NCBI RefSeq assembly: GCF_902806685.2
Contig: NC_048548.1
Location: 12,984,557-13,048,556 of the forward strand
Direction of reading: 5' to 3'
Source: Maniola hyperantus
Lineage: Eukaryota > Arthropoda > Insecta > Lepidoptera > Nymphalidae
Length of the DNA: 64,000 nucleotides
In this document: piece by piece, positions 28,854 to 39,954 of the stretch
Numbering within the stretch: the first letter of the stretch is position 1
Layout: each line of letters opens with the position of its first letter
Notes under the pieces: generated by a model
Databases searched by the model: none
Told to the model about the DNA's origin: nothing
Seen by the model: only the letters and a program-made list of their open reading frames with translations
Position numbers and translations under genes: made by a program

Positions 28854-29535
28854 TCATGGTTCCGGTTCCGATTAAAATCGTTAATAAAATAATATTTGGT
28901 GCATAACGAGTAAAATTAACATACGAAATCTGTAACAAGAATCACATATTATTTGAAAGACTTAAAGAATGATTAGTAACAAAAAATAATTCAATTCAGG
29001 AATTTTTCAAAAGTATGTAAAACTCATAAATTGAGAATCAGACATCAGCCCATACTTATTTACCTTCAAGGCATAAGTTTTTTTTTTTAATAAACATCAT
29101 CTAGACCAGAAGCGTAGGTATAGACCTACTACAATCTAGACCTCGGTATAGTACCTCAATCTATGCAAATAAATAAATAAAATTAATTGAAATGAAAATG
29201 AAAAATATTTTCTTTATTTCATTAAAATGAAAATAAAAACAAAATTAAGTTCAAAAGCCTGAATAAAAATATTTTCGTACTATCCTTTTTAAGGAATTTC
29301 CTTACAATTTAGAGAGCAACAACAAAGAATGGATAAGCTAACAGAAAAACAGGCAATATACCCAGCCAGTTTGTGTTCTCCCTGAAAATAAAGCAGCAAG
29401 AAAATTGTGACATTTCTTGCAAGAAAACGTCGCGTCTTTGTGCATTTGCAAGGCATTTGCAAAAAGCAAACGACTGCATTACAAGAATACTCTTGCGGTA
29501 ATGCACAAGGTTGCTTTGTCTGAAACAACAATGTC
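28854..29535. other. No recognisable feature
   Basis: AT-rich, with a T9 run near 29,081. Minus-strand frames of 80-98 codons at 29,289-29,605 have no motifs and overlap a TIR, so they are not called. Confidence 0.3.
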
Positions 29536-30017
29536 TATGTATAGTGCATTCAAAATAAACTGGCGTGTTTTCACTTAAGACCGTCAATAGGATTACATTC
29601 GACATGCCACGTAAACAATATTGCCCTTATTATAAACACGAAAGTGTGTTTGTTTGTTGGTTTGTCCTTCAATCACGACGCAACGGTACAACGGATTGAC
29701 GTGATTTTTTGCATGGGTATAGATAAAGACCTGGAGAGTAACATAATTATGCTACTTTTTATCCCGGAAAATTAAAGAGTTCCCACGGGATTTTTAAAAA
29801 CCTGATTTCACGCGGACGAAGTCGCGGGCATCAGCTAGTAGGGGTAATAAACCAAACACTCGTAGTGCGTCATAGAGCCCATTCATTTTTAAAGGAGCCG
29901 GTTCAACCTCATAGTGTTGATACTTTTGTATTCACCCGCCACGACTTAATCCTATTGTTATTGTTAATGACGGTCTCAAGTGGAAACACGCCATTTTATT
30001 TTGAATGTACTATACCT
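29536..30017. mobile_element. TIR element with a nested HLE
   Basis: GTATAGTGCATTCAAAATAA...GGCGTGTTTTCACTTAAGAC (29,537-29,582) and GGTCTCAAGTGGAAACACGC...TTTTGAATGTACTATAC (29,971-30,016) are inverted over about 50 bp. An HLE-A copy sits inside (29,620-29,838). Without it the element would be about 260 bp. Confidence 0.65.
29620..29838 (+). mobile_element. Helitron-like element, family A (nested)
   Basis: CCTTATTATAAACACGAAAG, TTTGTCCTTCAATCACGACG, ATCCCGGAAAATTAAAGAGT, GCGGACGAAGTCGCGGGCAT, CAGCTAG|T. Nearly complete; the first few bases are diverged. Confidence 0.7.
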
Positions 30018-30177
30018 ATTCTAATGATACGAAACGATCCTTATTCCTCAGTAGGATACCTTTCTATGGGTTGATTACGGAAAAACTGCATCAATCATTG
30101 CTACAGTCTCAATTATTGTTGTGATGGATTTATGGTATTTTTGCTGCAACAATACAGTTTTTATCATAGTTTAGCTT

Positions 30178-30212
30178 TTTTGTTGGGCACAGTTGTCGTC
30201 TGTGCCCAACAA
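30178..30212. repeat. 14-bp hairpin
   Basis: TTTGTTGGGCACAG and CTGTGCCCAACAAA flank TTGTCGT. Confidence 0.7.
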
Positions 30213-30371
30213 ACCTATGTGATAGTAATTTATTGCGAATATTACGAGTTTTTATTTTGTTTTCTGTTTTAAATTTATAATAAGTACCTATTGAAGGTGT
30301 GTAGAAGCCATTTATGGTGCATTGCTGTGTGATCGGCTGTGAAAGTTATAGCGAACTCAAATTATGAAACA

Positions 30372-30619
30372 CTAGCTGATGCCCGCGACTTCGTCCGCGT
30401 GGAATTAGGTTTTTTTTTAATTCCCGTGGGAACTCTTTGATTTTCCGGGATAAATAGCCTATGTCACTCTCCAGGTCTTTATCTATACCCATGCAAAAAA
30501 TCACGTCAATCCGTTGCACCGTTGCGACGCGATTGAAGGACAAACCAACAAACCAACAAACCAATAAACCAACAAACCAACAAACAAACACACTTTCGCA
30601 TTTATAATAAGGGTACTGA
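30372..30619 (-). mobile_element. Helitron-like element, family A (minus), intact ends
   Basis: On the minus strand it begins A|TCAGTACCCTTATTATAAAT and ends with the CGCGGACGAAGTCGCGGGCA hairpin and GCTAG|T. Tandem TTGGTTTGT units near the 5' end. One of the cleanest copies here. Confidence 0.75.
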
Positions 30620-31242
30620 TAACCTTTCATACGTATGTATGATTTCTTTTGTTCTTTTGTCCATTTGTGACAAGTCCACTTTGATCCTTTGTCTGAGTCT
30701 GGCTACCTATTGGTGGATCTGCCAACGCTTCTCTTGTATGTTTCGCGTGTGTAGGCGACATATTCTACTAATTACTACTAACTAACTACATATTATAATA
30801 ACATCCAAATTAACTTAAAGTAACTTATTATTATAATTAAAACCTATTACTAAAATTTATCATTATAACTTATAACTAAAACTTATCATTAAACTTATAG
30901 CTAATACTTATAAATATTTATATTAATCTAAACCTTAAATCTAAATAAATACACATATATTATTACCATACAAAATGTACTTGCCGGCCGACCGAAAGCA
31001 AAGCTGACCGTACGATTGAATTTTATATTTTGCGATAGTCATTAGTACCTACGACAAAACTAGTTACGCGGTGCATGGTCGGGCGGCCGTCGCGATGTAT
31101 CGTTTATAAAATTAAAGCAGTGTGTGGCGGCATGTCCCCACAGCGTTACACTTACATTGGTGCATTTTTATTTCATCCAACTTCCGCTTAAAGACCGTCC
31201 GTAAACCCTCAAAAACTATACGTGTTTTTCAGCGGGTACCTT
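30620..31242. other. AT-rich region, no gene
   Basis: 30,775-30,960 consists of degenerate ACTTATAACTAAAACTTATC-type repetition. 30,985-31,140 contains a short GC-rich stretch (GGTCGGGCGGCCGTCGCGAT). Nothing identifiable. Confidence 0.3.
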
Positions 31243-31318
31243 TTACCTTAGAATCCCAACGTCTATCAGTTCTTCGAACTATGTACCCCGTGGCCCGTCC
31301 ATTGCCACTTCTCAACTA
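31243..31318 (-). mobile_element. RTE-type LINE fragment (minus)
   Basis: The reverse complement GAAGTGGCAATGGACGGGCC and GAACTGATAGACGTTGGGAT parallels the coding segment of the copy at 42,370-42,430. Confidence 0.55.
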
Positions 31319-31587
31319 GCTTATACTACCATACAACTATATTATAGGTTAAGTAATTTTATTGTTTTTTTACTAACACACAATAATGGGTTGATACGCC
31401 TGCAATAAAAGTTTATTCATTTATTTATTACTCAATTTTAGTTTTGTAAAAGTATAAGTGGTTTCTGTAAGTATATTCAATAAATAATAAATTGAATTGT
31501 CATAAAATGTACTTGAAATCACAACATCGGCATTATCTCAATGTTCACGGCCAAGTTAAACTCCAAGTTGTGGAGTTATAATTCCGT

Positions 31588-32527
31588 AAATCCTGGGGAA
31601 CATTAAATGTATAAGTTAGGGAGTGGGAGTCGGAAAGATAAGCGCTGCATTTGCGATGAGCACGAATGGGAACTGACGACGTGTATCTTGAGACGCCTCT
31701 ATGTAACAGGGAACTAGTAACTTTTAAATGTTGAGAAGAAAGTGTAGGGGGACTGCTAACGCTAGCATCTAGCCACTCGGGCATATATTGTCAGAAATAG
31801 CGTCAGTAGTTCAGTTGCTCCCGGCTACTCGTATATTAGTATATTATCTATGCTCCCGGCCCGCCGTAGTATTAAGTCCTTCCTTATCAGTTGTCACAGT
31901 ATTTATTCTATTTTATGTAACTGTAATAAATCTCTAACGAATTGGTGAACCTGGTGTTATTTGAACCTGATATACTGAGCAAGAACACGGCGCTATTTAG
32001 TGGTAAGGTGAACCACATAACAGGTAAAACCCCAACAAGGTAAAGAAAGAAAGAAAGAAAGAAAGAAGAAATAGAAGCGAAATTCCATGATATACAAGTG
32101 CAAAGTGACTTTACAATTGTGCAAAATGATTTTGCGACTGTGCAAAGTATAAAGGGACTTTGAGATTGTGCAAAGTACAACGTGACTTTGCGATTGTGCA
32201 AAGCCGTAAATCCTGGGAAACATTAAATGTATAAGTTGGGGAGTGGGAGTCAGAAAGATAAGCGCTGCATTTGCGATGAGCACTAATGGGAACTGACGAC
32301 GTGTATCTTAAGGCGCTTCTATGTAACAGGGGACTATTAACTTTAAATGTTGAATAGAAAAAAAATAGAAGCGAAGTTCTATGATCTAGGTACAAGTGCA
32401 AAGGGACTTTGCGATTGTGCAAAGTACATAGTGCTTTTCCAATTGCGTAAAGTACAAAGTAACTGCGATTGTGTAAAGTACAAAGTGACTTTGTAATTGT
32501 GCAAAGACACTTTGCGATTGTGCATTG
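31588..32527. repeat. Compound duplication: 150-bp unit plus TTTGCGATTGTGCAAAG tandem repeat, twice
   Basis: Block A (AACATTAAATGTATAAGTT...GGAACTGACGACGTGTATCT) occurs at about 31,598-31,740 and 32,219-32,358. Block B begins with AATAGAAGCGAA and continues as degenerate units around TTTGCGATTGTGCAAAGTAC, at about 32,068-32,205 and 32,360-32,527. The order is A-(spacer)-B-A-B. Confidence 0.7.
31741..32040 (+). mobile_element. Possible LTR remnant between the duplicated blocks
   Basis: TGTAATAAATCTCTAACGAA then TTGGTGAACCTGGTG looks like an LTR polyadenylation region followed by a TGG-type primer site, as in gypsy-like elements. No paired LTR and no coding region are present. A (GAAA)n run follows near 32,045. 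Confidence 0.25.
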
Positions 32528-32804
32528 TGGAGTCTACATCTGCTGAGGATGCTCCAGTATCGGACTGGAATGTACGTTAAGTGTGATATAGAAGATTAGT
32601 GTGGTGTTGTGTGAAGGTGTTGTGTGTTGGTGGTGTGTAGGTATTGCTTGCTTTTACTGCTTCTTTAGGGTGGTGCATATTGCATATTGCACGTTGCGGC
32701 TTACAGATTTGTCTATTTTGGTGGATAATATCAAATCAAGCTTGTAGTTCCTATATATATAATATTAATAGTAACTTTTATTTTCCAGTAGCTGTCCACT
32801 TAAA

Positions 32805-32915
32805 CTCTACTAGCTCTAACTTTCCGGAGTTTCCAGAGTAAGTATATCGCTTGTTTTAACGGTGAAGGAAACCATCGTAAGGAAACCACCATGCTTGAGA
32901 ATTTGTACAGTAATT
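32805..32915 (+). mobile_element. SINE family 1 body fragment
   Basis: CTCTAACTTTCCGGAGTTT, TTTTAACGGTGAAGGAAACC and CATGCTTGAGAATTTG match the central SINE 1 sequence. Confidence 0.5.
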
Positions 32916-34455
32916 AGACAATATTAGTTTTATTGTAACATTTTGAATAAAAAGGTTCATTTTCCTTTCGTGACATTCGTTTTCTAAAATCTAAAAATGG
33001 AAAGAAAAATGGCGACTGGAGTCTTAAATACAATCAAACCAAAAAGAAAAGTGATTTAGAGTTCCGGTAAGATGTCACGTTGCAGCCAATTAAAGTTAAT
33101 GTAGAGCCCAATTAATTCATAGGAATGTGATTGCGTGGCGTTTTATGGCCTTAATGACAAAGTAAATAAATTTTGGTAAAATACTTACGTTTGCTTTTTT
33201 AGGATTTAGGAGCATACGAATACTTCTATAGCGTCAACCAGCCTAATTATTGTAAGCCAACGACCTTTCCACTTAATATAGATGTTTACCCCTGGTAATA
33301 TTAATGTAATGTATTTATTTAATTCAGGAAATTAAGTCCATAAAATAGACACTGTAAAAAATAAAAACACTTAAAAAGGTGTAAGTATAAAAAAAATATA
33401 CATTTATTTACGCATCGGTGGCTCCTCTGGTGCTGAAAATGTTCATGAGCGGCGGTAATCACTTGACAGGTGACCCGCCTGCTCGTTTGCTCGCTATATC
33501 AATTGAAAAAAAAAAACTAATATTACTAAAATTTCATTCAGCCATGTGAAAATAAAAGGTTCATTAAATTGTTCCCTTCTACATAAGCCCATCCTCTCTT
33601 CTGAAACTTCATCTAAATTTAGGCCTAAGTTGGATCCCTTCATACAAACTCGTATACGAAGGATTCTTTTCAAAGGATGTTTTATTCCAATTGCGCGAAA
33701 ATAGACCGACAGACATAAGTAAGAAAGTTGAAATGGTATTAATAAAATATATTATAGTAAGAAAAAAGTCCAAAATGGTATACGGAGACACAACCTTTTC
33801 ATGTTGAGTAATAATTCAAACAGTTTGAACAATTTTGACCAAAATTAGTACAGTACAGAGATAGCTTGCATCCTCGATAAAAATATGATAGACATTACAT
33901 AATCCATTTAGTAACGTTTATTTCTCTCGAACAGTATTAGTTATTTGTCGTATTTTTATTTCCTTTACTTCTTTAGAATTTGATTGTTAGGTAGTTCGTA
34001 AATTTTCAGCCGTGGATCAAATAAAAATGCGTCAACACTGACGGAGCAAGACTGGTAGTCAATAGTCAATGCCGCAAAAAAGTTCTTATTTATATAGACG
34101 TTATGATTTTAGTATCATGATGACTTGTAAAAATATTTCTACTGAATTTATTCAAATCAATTACAATCAAATTAAAAAAAGACTTATCTTTTCTACATTT
34201 AAATTTGAGTCAATTGAAGACTTTATATTTTCTACATTGTAGTCAAACCAGCTTCAATTAATATTAATTTATGAAAATATAGTAAGCTAACACTATGGAA
34301 TTTACAAAACAATTACCTAGGTACATAAATCCGGGCGGGTGTAGATAAAGTCGTGGGCATCATTTAGGCAATCTAAGTTACTAATACTACGTAGGAACGT
34401 TGTTACTAATATTCTAAAATGTAAATAATATAGTAAATAAACAATATTAATTCTT
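32916..34455. other. No recognisable feature
   Basis: AT-rich. A degraded HLE end may lie near 34,335-34,372 (TAAAGTCGTGGGCATCATTT). No coding evidence. Confidence 0.3.
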
Positions 34456-34610
34456 CCCCTCCCCAGACCGCAAAGGGTTGCAACTTAGCAACCCTTTGAA
34501 ATATGGCGCTAGTTTATCTCATAAAGCTATGATTTCGTCTTCAAACTTACTTGTAGTTTGTAATTTGCGAACAATCCTTAAGCCGTACAGTAACTCTGTT
34601 TCTTGTTTGG
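34456..34610 (+). repeat. Dispersed repeat with hairpin, copy 1
   Basis: The hairpin AAAGGGTTGCAACTTAGCAACCCTTT (26 bases; arms of 10 around AACTTA) is followed by GCGCTAGTTTATCTCATAAA and TGATTTCGTCTTCAAAC. A relative with TAGTTTATCTCTCAGGCTAT and TGATTCCATCTCCAAAC is near 35,520-35,660. Confidence 0.45.
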
Positions 34611-35045
34611 TATACCTAACTGAATATTTTGTTAAGTGTTGTAGGTAGGTACCTACTCAACATTAATTGCATAATTTATCTACTCAAACCAATATGACAC
34701 TGATTGATAGTAATGGGTTTCATAATCAAAATAGCGACCTAAACACAAAAAAAATTAATAGTCGTCGAGTCTCGAGTCGGAACGAGACTGGAGTAAAAAC
34801 CGTCAAACACCCGTATTTATACAAATCAATTCAAGGTAGATGCCCCACCACAGATTGCGTGACATCGGATTGTCTAATTCATTTAACGACCTTCAATATA
34901 ATAAGAAAACTACCTACCTATTTTGGTTGCCTGGAAGCACAACCAAGAGATCGCTAGGTAGCGATAAGGCCGCCAAATTGTACTGCCTATATTTTCGTTT
35001 TGCTTTGTATGTGTTTTTCTGTACTTACTAATTTTATGGTGTACA

Positions 35046-35122
35046 TCACTACCCATGTTATAAATGTGAAAGTGTGTTGGTTTGTTGGTTTATTGGTTTC
35101 TTCTTAATTCACGTCGCAACAG
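35046..35122 (+). mobile_element. Helitron-like element, family A, 5' fragment
   Basis: A|TCACTACCCATGTTATAAAT, then GTGAAAGTGTGTTGGTTTGT and ATTCACGTCGCAACAGAGCA. The rest is lost. Confidence 0.6.
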
Positions 35123-36234
35123 AGCAGTTTTTGGTCAAAGTACATCCATCAATAAAATTAATGAAAGGCATTAGGACTGAGATCACAGATCAAGAAACAA
35201 GCACTATTTCGGACATAGAACTCGGAGGAACTTTTATAAACCTTTTTATTTGTTTTTTTTGTAATGCAATAATTCATTGCAATACATTGCCATGATTGTT
35301 ATTACGAGCGGAATTATTTGAGTGTCTTTTAATTACGCCGGAGTGTTACGCACAAACCGTTACGCGCAAATATTTCAGTGGTTAAATAAGTTTTTTTAGT
35401 ATTCATAACATTTTGATTGATGAATTTTGGCCGAGAATGGGCGTTTCCCTTTGTGTAGTCCACACAAACGAAGTCGGGGGCATAAACTTCTCATAGTTAG
35501 AGGTGCATTTTGTCCACGTCCTTCAACAAAGGGTTGAAACTTGAAACTCAAGCAAACGCTATAAAATATGACCGTAGTTTATCTCTCAGGCTATGATTCC
35601 ATCTCCAAACATCTGCGTATATTACGCTACTGTCGAAGTTCGCCGCGAGTGCAAAGTAAACATTGCCCGGGTAGTCATTTGAATCCAATGCATAAGACCA
35701 GTTTGAACCAGGATGAACTCTACGAATATTGGTACTGATTCTGAAGACAATTAAATTTTAGAGTAAGTATTTGCATCTTTGTCTTACCAATGTAATATGA
35801 AGAAGACAGACAAACTTAAAACTGTCAAACCTCGTGACTATGTCAGTCATGAGCCTATGTTCAAAGCTCAGTAGCACTAAAATCTTACGTTGTTAGTTTA
35901 AAATTAATTTTTCGTCTTTTTTAGTAATATTAAAAGAAAAAGATGCATCTGCATCTTTTTCTTTAAACTCTACTCAGAACATTAGAGAACTCTCAGGACA
36001 GGATCTTTGCTCAAAGTTTCAATGCAAAGTCGACTATACCCAGGTAATGTAACCCTACGCAACTTGATACTTGGCCCGTAACGTATAGTTTGTAATTTGC
36101 GGGAGAAGCTTGTGACTTGTTTTGATACTTGTTTGCTAAGATTTATACTGTTACAAGGACGTACTGCTTGAGAGATGTAGCATCTGAAAGCAGTTTAATT
36201 AATGGTTTAATTATTATGCACTTACTACCTTTTA
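35123..36234. other. No gene; a second copy of the 34.5 kb repeat
   Basis: 35,520-35,660 repeats 34,5xx motifs. 35,465-35,490 (ACGAAGTCGGGGGCATAAAC) is an HLE-terminus remnant. Otherwise nothing identifiable. Confidence 0.3.
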
Positions 36235-36331
36235 CTAAGAAAGGATTTAAAAAAATTCAACGCCTAAAGGGGTTAAATAGGAGTTTGGAATTTGTGTAGT
36301 CCATGCGGATGAAGTCGCGAGAATAAGCTAG
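36235..36331 (+). mobile_element. Helitron-like element, family B, 3' fragment
   Basis: ACTAAGAAAGGATTTAAAAA, CCTAAAGGGGTTAAATAGG, CATGCGGATGAAGTCGCGAG and AAGCTAG|T. Confidence 0.6.
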
Positions 36332-36407
36332 TCATAGTATACACAGAAATCTATGTTAGTATGCATTTAAACAAAAACATGCATTGATATATACCAGAAT
36401 CTAATCA

Positions 36408-37083
36408 GAATCATAATTTTGATTACATCGATCCGATTTGATTACCATCAGGGGTAGCCAACAATTTCATTCAAAGCATACCCTTAATTCCGTCGCAGTA
36501 TTTAGTGAGCATTACGTGAACCGTTTATAAATTCGCTAATTCATGAGTTCCGTGCCCGAAGGGCTGACCACAGGGTGATAGATGACGGTTGCCGAGGCCG
36601 CTACCATTTGATACAACCCTCACTACATATTTACATTGCTGTAATAAATTGTGCGTTGGCATTTAAGGGTCTAAGCTTCATCTTCTATATAAAATAGTTA
36701 AAAGGAAAAGCTGACTAACTGACTGATCCATCAACAAAAAACTCAAACCACTGGACGGATCGAGAATTCGGCAAATAGCTATGACGTAGACATCCGCTAA
36801 AAAAGGATCTTTGAAAATTCAACCCCTAAGGGGGACAAGAATCATAATTTTGATTACATCGATCCGATTTGATTACCATCAGGGGTCGCCAACAATTTCA
36901 TTCAAAGCATACCCTTAATTCCGTCGCAGTATTTAGTGAGCATTACGTGAACCGTTTATAAATTCGCTAATTCATGAGTTCCGTGCCCGAAGGGCTGACC
37001 ACAGGGTGATAGATGACGGTTGCCGAGGCCGCTACCATTTGATACAACCCCCACTATGTATTTACATTGCTGTAATAAATTGT
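36408..37083 (+). repeat. 245-bp segment duplicated in tandem at 431-bp offset
   Basis: GAATCATAATTTTGATTACA...CATTGCTGTAATAAATTGTG occurs at 36,408-36,652 and 36,839-37,083 with very few differences (GGGGTAGCC versus GGGGTCGCC; CCCTCACTACATA versus CCCCCACTATGTA). A 5' HLE-B fragment lies between the copies, and a complete HLE-B follows the second. Confidence 0.85.
36681..36838 (+). mobile_element. Helitron-like element, family B, 5' fragment at the duplication joint
   Basis: A|TCTTCTATATAAAATAGTTA, AAGCTGACTAACTGACTGAT, CTGGACGGATCGAGAATTCG and AACCCCTAAGGGGGACAA. It stops abruptly where the second copy of the 245-bp segment starts. Confidence 0.65.
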
Positions 37084-37162
37084 GAGGGCCTATCATGGAC
37101 GCATATGAAAATCTTGGCGATTTTTGGAAGCTTTTTATTTGAACACTATAAATACAATATGT

Positions 37163-37382
37163 TCTTCTTCTATATAAATATATGTAAAACGAAAAGCTGA
37201 CTGACTGACTGATTTATCAACATTGAGCTCAAACCACTGGACGGATCGAGAATTTGGCATGTAGAGATTATGACGTAGGCGTCCGCTAAGAAAGGATTTT
37301 TGAAAATTCTACCCCTAAGGGGGTTAAATAGGGGTTTGAAATTTGTGTAGTCCACGCGGACGAAGTCGCGGGCGTAAGCTAG
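37163..37382 (+). mobile_element. Helitron-like element, family B
   Basis: TCTTCTATATAAATATATG, GAAAAGCTGACTGACTGACT, AAGAAAGGATTTTTGAAAAT, TCCACGCGGACGAAGTCGCG and GTAAGCTAG|T. Near-complete. Confidence 0.7.
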
Positions 37383-37795
37383 TATAAAATAAAGTCGCTT
37401 CCCGCTGTCTGTATGTATGAACGCGTAGATCTTTTAAACTACGCAAAGGATTTTAATGCGGTTTTCACAATAAGACGATATTTTAACAAAATGTTCAAAG
37501 CAATCAAGCTGCCATCGAAAATTAACAAATATTATAAGAAAAAAGTAGTATAAACTCAAAAACTGCTCAACTGATTTTGAAAAAGGTTCAAACTTTTATA
37601 GGTAGGTATATAGAAAGCTACATTATTAGCAAGTAGCATGAGCTACATTTTATTCTCAAAAAATCAGGGGGTTTTTTTCAAAAATTTAAGTAATGTGAAT
37701 TAAGTCGGAAAAAAATCCTCACATTTGAGAGTTTCTGAGGCGTGCGCTGCCTAAATGGTCAAAGTTACACGAAAACCATATTATAGAGTGAAATT
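37383..37795. other. No recognisable feature
   Basis: GTCGCTTCCCGCTGTCTGTATG near 37,392 suggests a further repeat, but there is no partner in this window. Confidence 0.25.
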
Positions 37796-37956
37796 GGGGC
37801 CGATTCTCTTGTACACAATCTCTAAACTAAACTAAATTAACAGGTCTAAATTTAGTGCTATCCTTTTCCGCAAGCAACATTATGAAAGGGATAGCAATAG
37901 ATTTAGACGTGCCATTTTAGTTTAGTTTAGAGATTGTGTACAACGGAATCAGCCTC
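37796..37956. mobile_element. TIR/foldback MITE, 161 bp
   Basis: GGGGCCGATTCTCTTGTACA...CTCTAAACTAAACTAAA and TTTAGTTTAGTTTAGAGATT...GTACAACGGAATCAGCCTC are inverted over about 40 bp. ATT occurs on both flanks (37,793-37,795 and 37,957-37,959), a possible 3-bp target duplication. Confidence 0.7.
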
Positions 37957-38409
37957 ATTGTTACTCTTACAAAGTTCTACAAAAAAGTCCGCAATAGCAT
38001 ACATGTATCTTTTAAGGTTTGCTACTAACATACTATTAATTCTTATTAAAATAAAATAGTTGATCATCTGAGAATTGAGATATTTAATTTAGACCAAAAT
38101 TGTCCTGACTGCAATTAAAGCTCTCTTTTGATTTTTAAAACCCAACTCGTATATCCATGTCTGCATGTCGCAGGTTAGATAAGTAGAATATACAAATTTT
38201 GCAGTAAATGCGGAAACGGTCGAGAGTCTATGGAATTACGTTTTGCAGATTTCAAAGAGGGTACGCCGGGACTCATTACATTTGTATTTTCGCCCGTAAT
38301 TGGATACCGCGGGAAATAGACACCCAATTAGTGGATGTGGGGATCCACATTCAAATAACGTAACGTCTCGTTCTCATTTAAGAAATTCTTGTAAAATACA
38401 TTTAATTAA
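37957..38409. other. No recognisable feature
   Basis: AT-rich; no partner repeat or coding signal. Confidence 0.3.
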
Positions 38410-38475
38410 GCATCATAATATAATATGCAAAAGTATGTTTGTTTGTTGGTTTGTCTTTCCTTCACGCCGTAATTA
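38410..38475 (+). mobile_element. Helitron-like element, family A, 5' fragment
   Basis: ATATGCAAAAGTATGTTTGT, TTGTTGGTTTGTCTTTCC. It ends before the SINE that follows. Confidence 0.4.
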
Positions 38476-38492
38476 TACTATATGTGTTATAA

Positions 38493-38671
38493 GCATCAAT
38501 AGCTCAACGGGTAGAGGAGTGGACTGAAAACCGAAAGGTCGACGGTTCAAACCCCGCCCGTTGCACTATTGTCGTACCTACTCCTAGCACAAGCTTGACG
38601 CTTAGTTGGAGAGGAATGGGGGATATAAGTCATTTAACATGGCTAATATTCTTTAAAAAAAAAGAAAAAAA
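38493..38671 (+). mobile_element. tRNA-derived SINE, family 3
   Basis: The head is strikingly tRNA-like: AATAGCTCAACGGGTAGAGG (A box), an anticodon-loop-like GACTGAAAACC (GAA, Phe-like) and GACGGTTCAAACCCCGCCCG (B box). It runs on into a non-tRNA body (TAGCACAAGCTTGACGCTTA, GGAGAGGAATGGGGGATATA) and ends in AAAAAAAAAGAAAAAAAAA. The acceptor stem does not pair well, so it is a SINE rather than a gene. Confidence 0.7.
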
Positions 38672-38768
38672 AATACTAAGCAATCAATCGACTTGCACAT
38701 ACCATATTAGTATGATTTCCTTGTTATTCTTTGGACCCTAAAAATGTACGATAATAATCACTTAGACA

Positions 38769-38994
38769 TCTGAAATATAAAAGGAAAAAGACTGACTGGC
38801 TGACTGACTGACTGACTGATCAATGCACAGCTCAAACTACTGGACGGATTGGACTGGGGATGCAGATAGCTATTATGACGCATCCGTTAAAAAGGATTTT
38901 TGAAAATTGAACCCCTAAGGAGGAGGTGAAATAGGGGTTGAAATTTGTGCAGTCCACGCGGACGAAGTCGCGGGAATAAAGAGAAAAAAGCTAG
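38769..38994 (+). mobile_element. Helitron-like element, family B
   Basis: A|TCTGAAATATAAAAGGAAAA, a (GACT)n tract, AACCCCTAAGGAGGAGGTGA, CGCGGACGAAGTCGCGGGAA. A GAGAAAA insertion lies just before the terminal GCTAG, which is followed by C rather than T. Confidence 0.65.
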
Positions 38995-39489
38995 CCTAAA
39001 AAGAATTTAGAAGTGAGTAAATATTTGATTACAAGAAAAAAAGATTTTGGAAGTTCTACACTTTCTATTCTTTTGAAACGAAAAGTTAATAATTCTCTGA
39101 CATAATTAAAAAGTACTTTATCATCTTTTAATTTCAGACTTTGGACTGAAATGAACGTATTTTGGAAATTACTTATTAATTAACGAAAAATCATCCCACT
39201 TTTCAGTAAAATTAAAAACTTTTAATTAGCTAAGAGCTTTTACTATGAAATATATTTTATTTTGAAAAGCTCAAAAGAACTTTTACAAGTACTTCCTACC
39301 CGGGGGCTCCGGGATTCGATCCCGGGCACAAGACCACCTACTACTGTCTACTCCTCACTTCGTTCCGCGGCCACTTTTAGGGTGCCTGTCCACTGAAGCG
39401 GTGTGCAACGGAGCGGAGCGTCATAAAAATATAATATATCCATACAGCTCATTTTATTAATTTATGAAGTTTAAGTTTGAACGCAGTCG
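38995..39489. other. No gene; tRNA-like B-box remnant
   Basis: GGGATTCGATCCCGGGCACA near 39,310-39,330 is a SINE-type B box without a recognisable body. Upstream is AT-rich and featureless. Confidence 0.3.
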
Positions 39490-39820
39490 TGATGACATCA
39501 TCATCATCATCATGATCAACCTATCACCGGCTCACTGCTGAGCACGGGTCTCCTCTCATAGTGAGAAGGGTTTGGCCATTGTCTACCACGCTGGCCATGT
39601 GCGGATTGGTAGACTTCACACACCTTTGAGAACATTATGGAGAACTCTCAGGCATGCAGGTTTCCTCACGATGTTTTCCTTCACCGTTAAAGCAAGTGAT
39701 GTTTAATTAAGTACTTAAAACGCACATAACTCCGAAAAGTTAGAGGTGCGTGCCCGGGATCGAACCCCCAACCTCCGATTAGAAGGCGGACGTCCTAACC
39801 ACTAGGCTATCACAGCGATT
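39490..39820 (-). mobile_element. SINE family 1, full length (minus)
   Basis: The minus strand reads GCTGTGATAGCCTAGTGGTT (A box), GGGGGTTCGATCCCGGGCAC (B box), AACGGTGAAGGAAAACATCG, and a tail seen here as CATCATCATCATCATCATG. Confidence 0.8.
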
Positions 39821-39864
39821 GATGACAGCATCCATTAAATTAATTCAATAGGGGCTGATCGTTT

Positions 39865-39897
39865 TTCCTATGTCTATTGCGAACATAGACATAGGAA
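39865..39897. repeat. 13-bp perfect hairpin
   Basis: TTCCTATGTCTAT and ATAGACATAGGAA around TGCGAAC. Confidence 0.7.
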
Positions 39898-39954
39898 GTA
39901 TATACCTAAAGCGGGACTTTAATGGACATAGTGAAAAGAGCTTTAGTGACCTTA

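Noticed and set aside
29289..29605. Two overlapping minus-strand frames of 80-98 codons
   Set aside because: Cysteine- and phenylalanine-rich chance translations of AT-rich DNA that overlap a TIR arm.
34667..34957. 96-codon plus-strand frame as a small host protein
   Set aside because: Starts at an alternative codon, lacks any motif or repeat-free coding signature; no splice or conservation evidence available.
38493..38566. Functional tRNA-Phe gene
   Set aside because: A and B boxes and a GAA-like loop are present, but the acceptor stem pairs poorly and the sequence continues into a SINE body with an A-rich tail.
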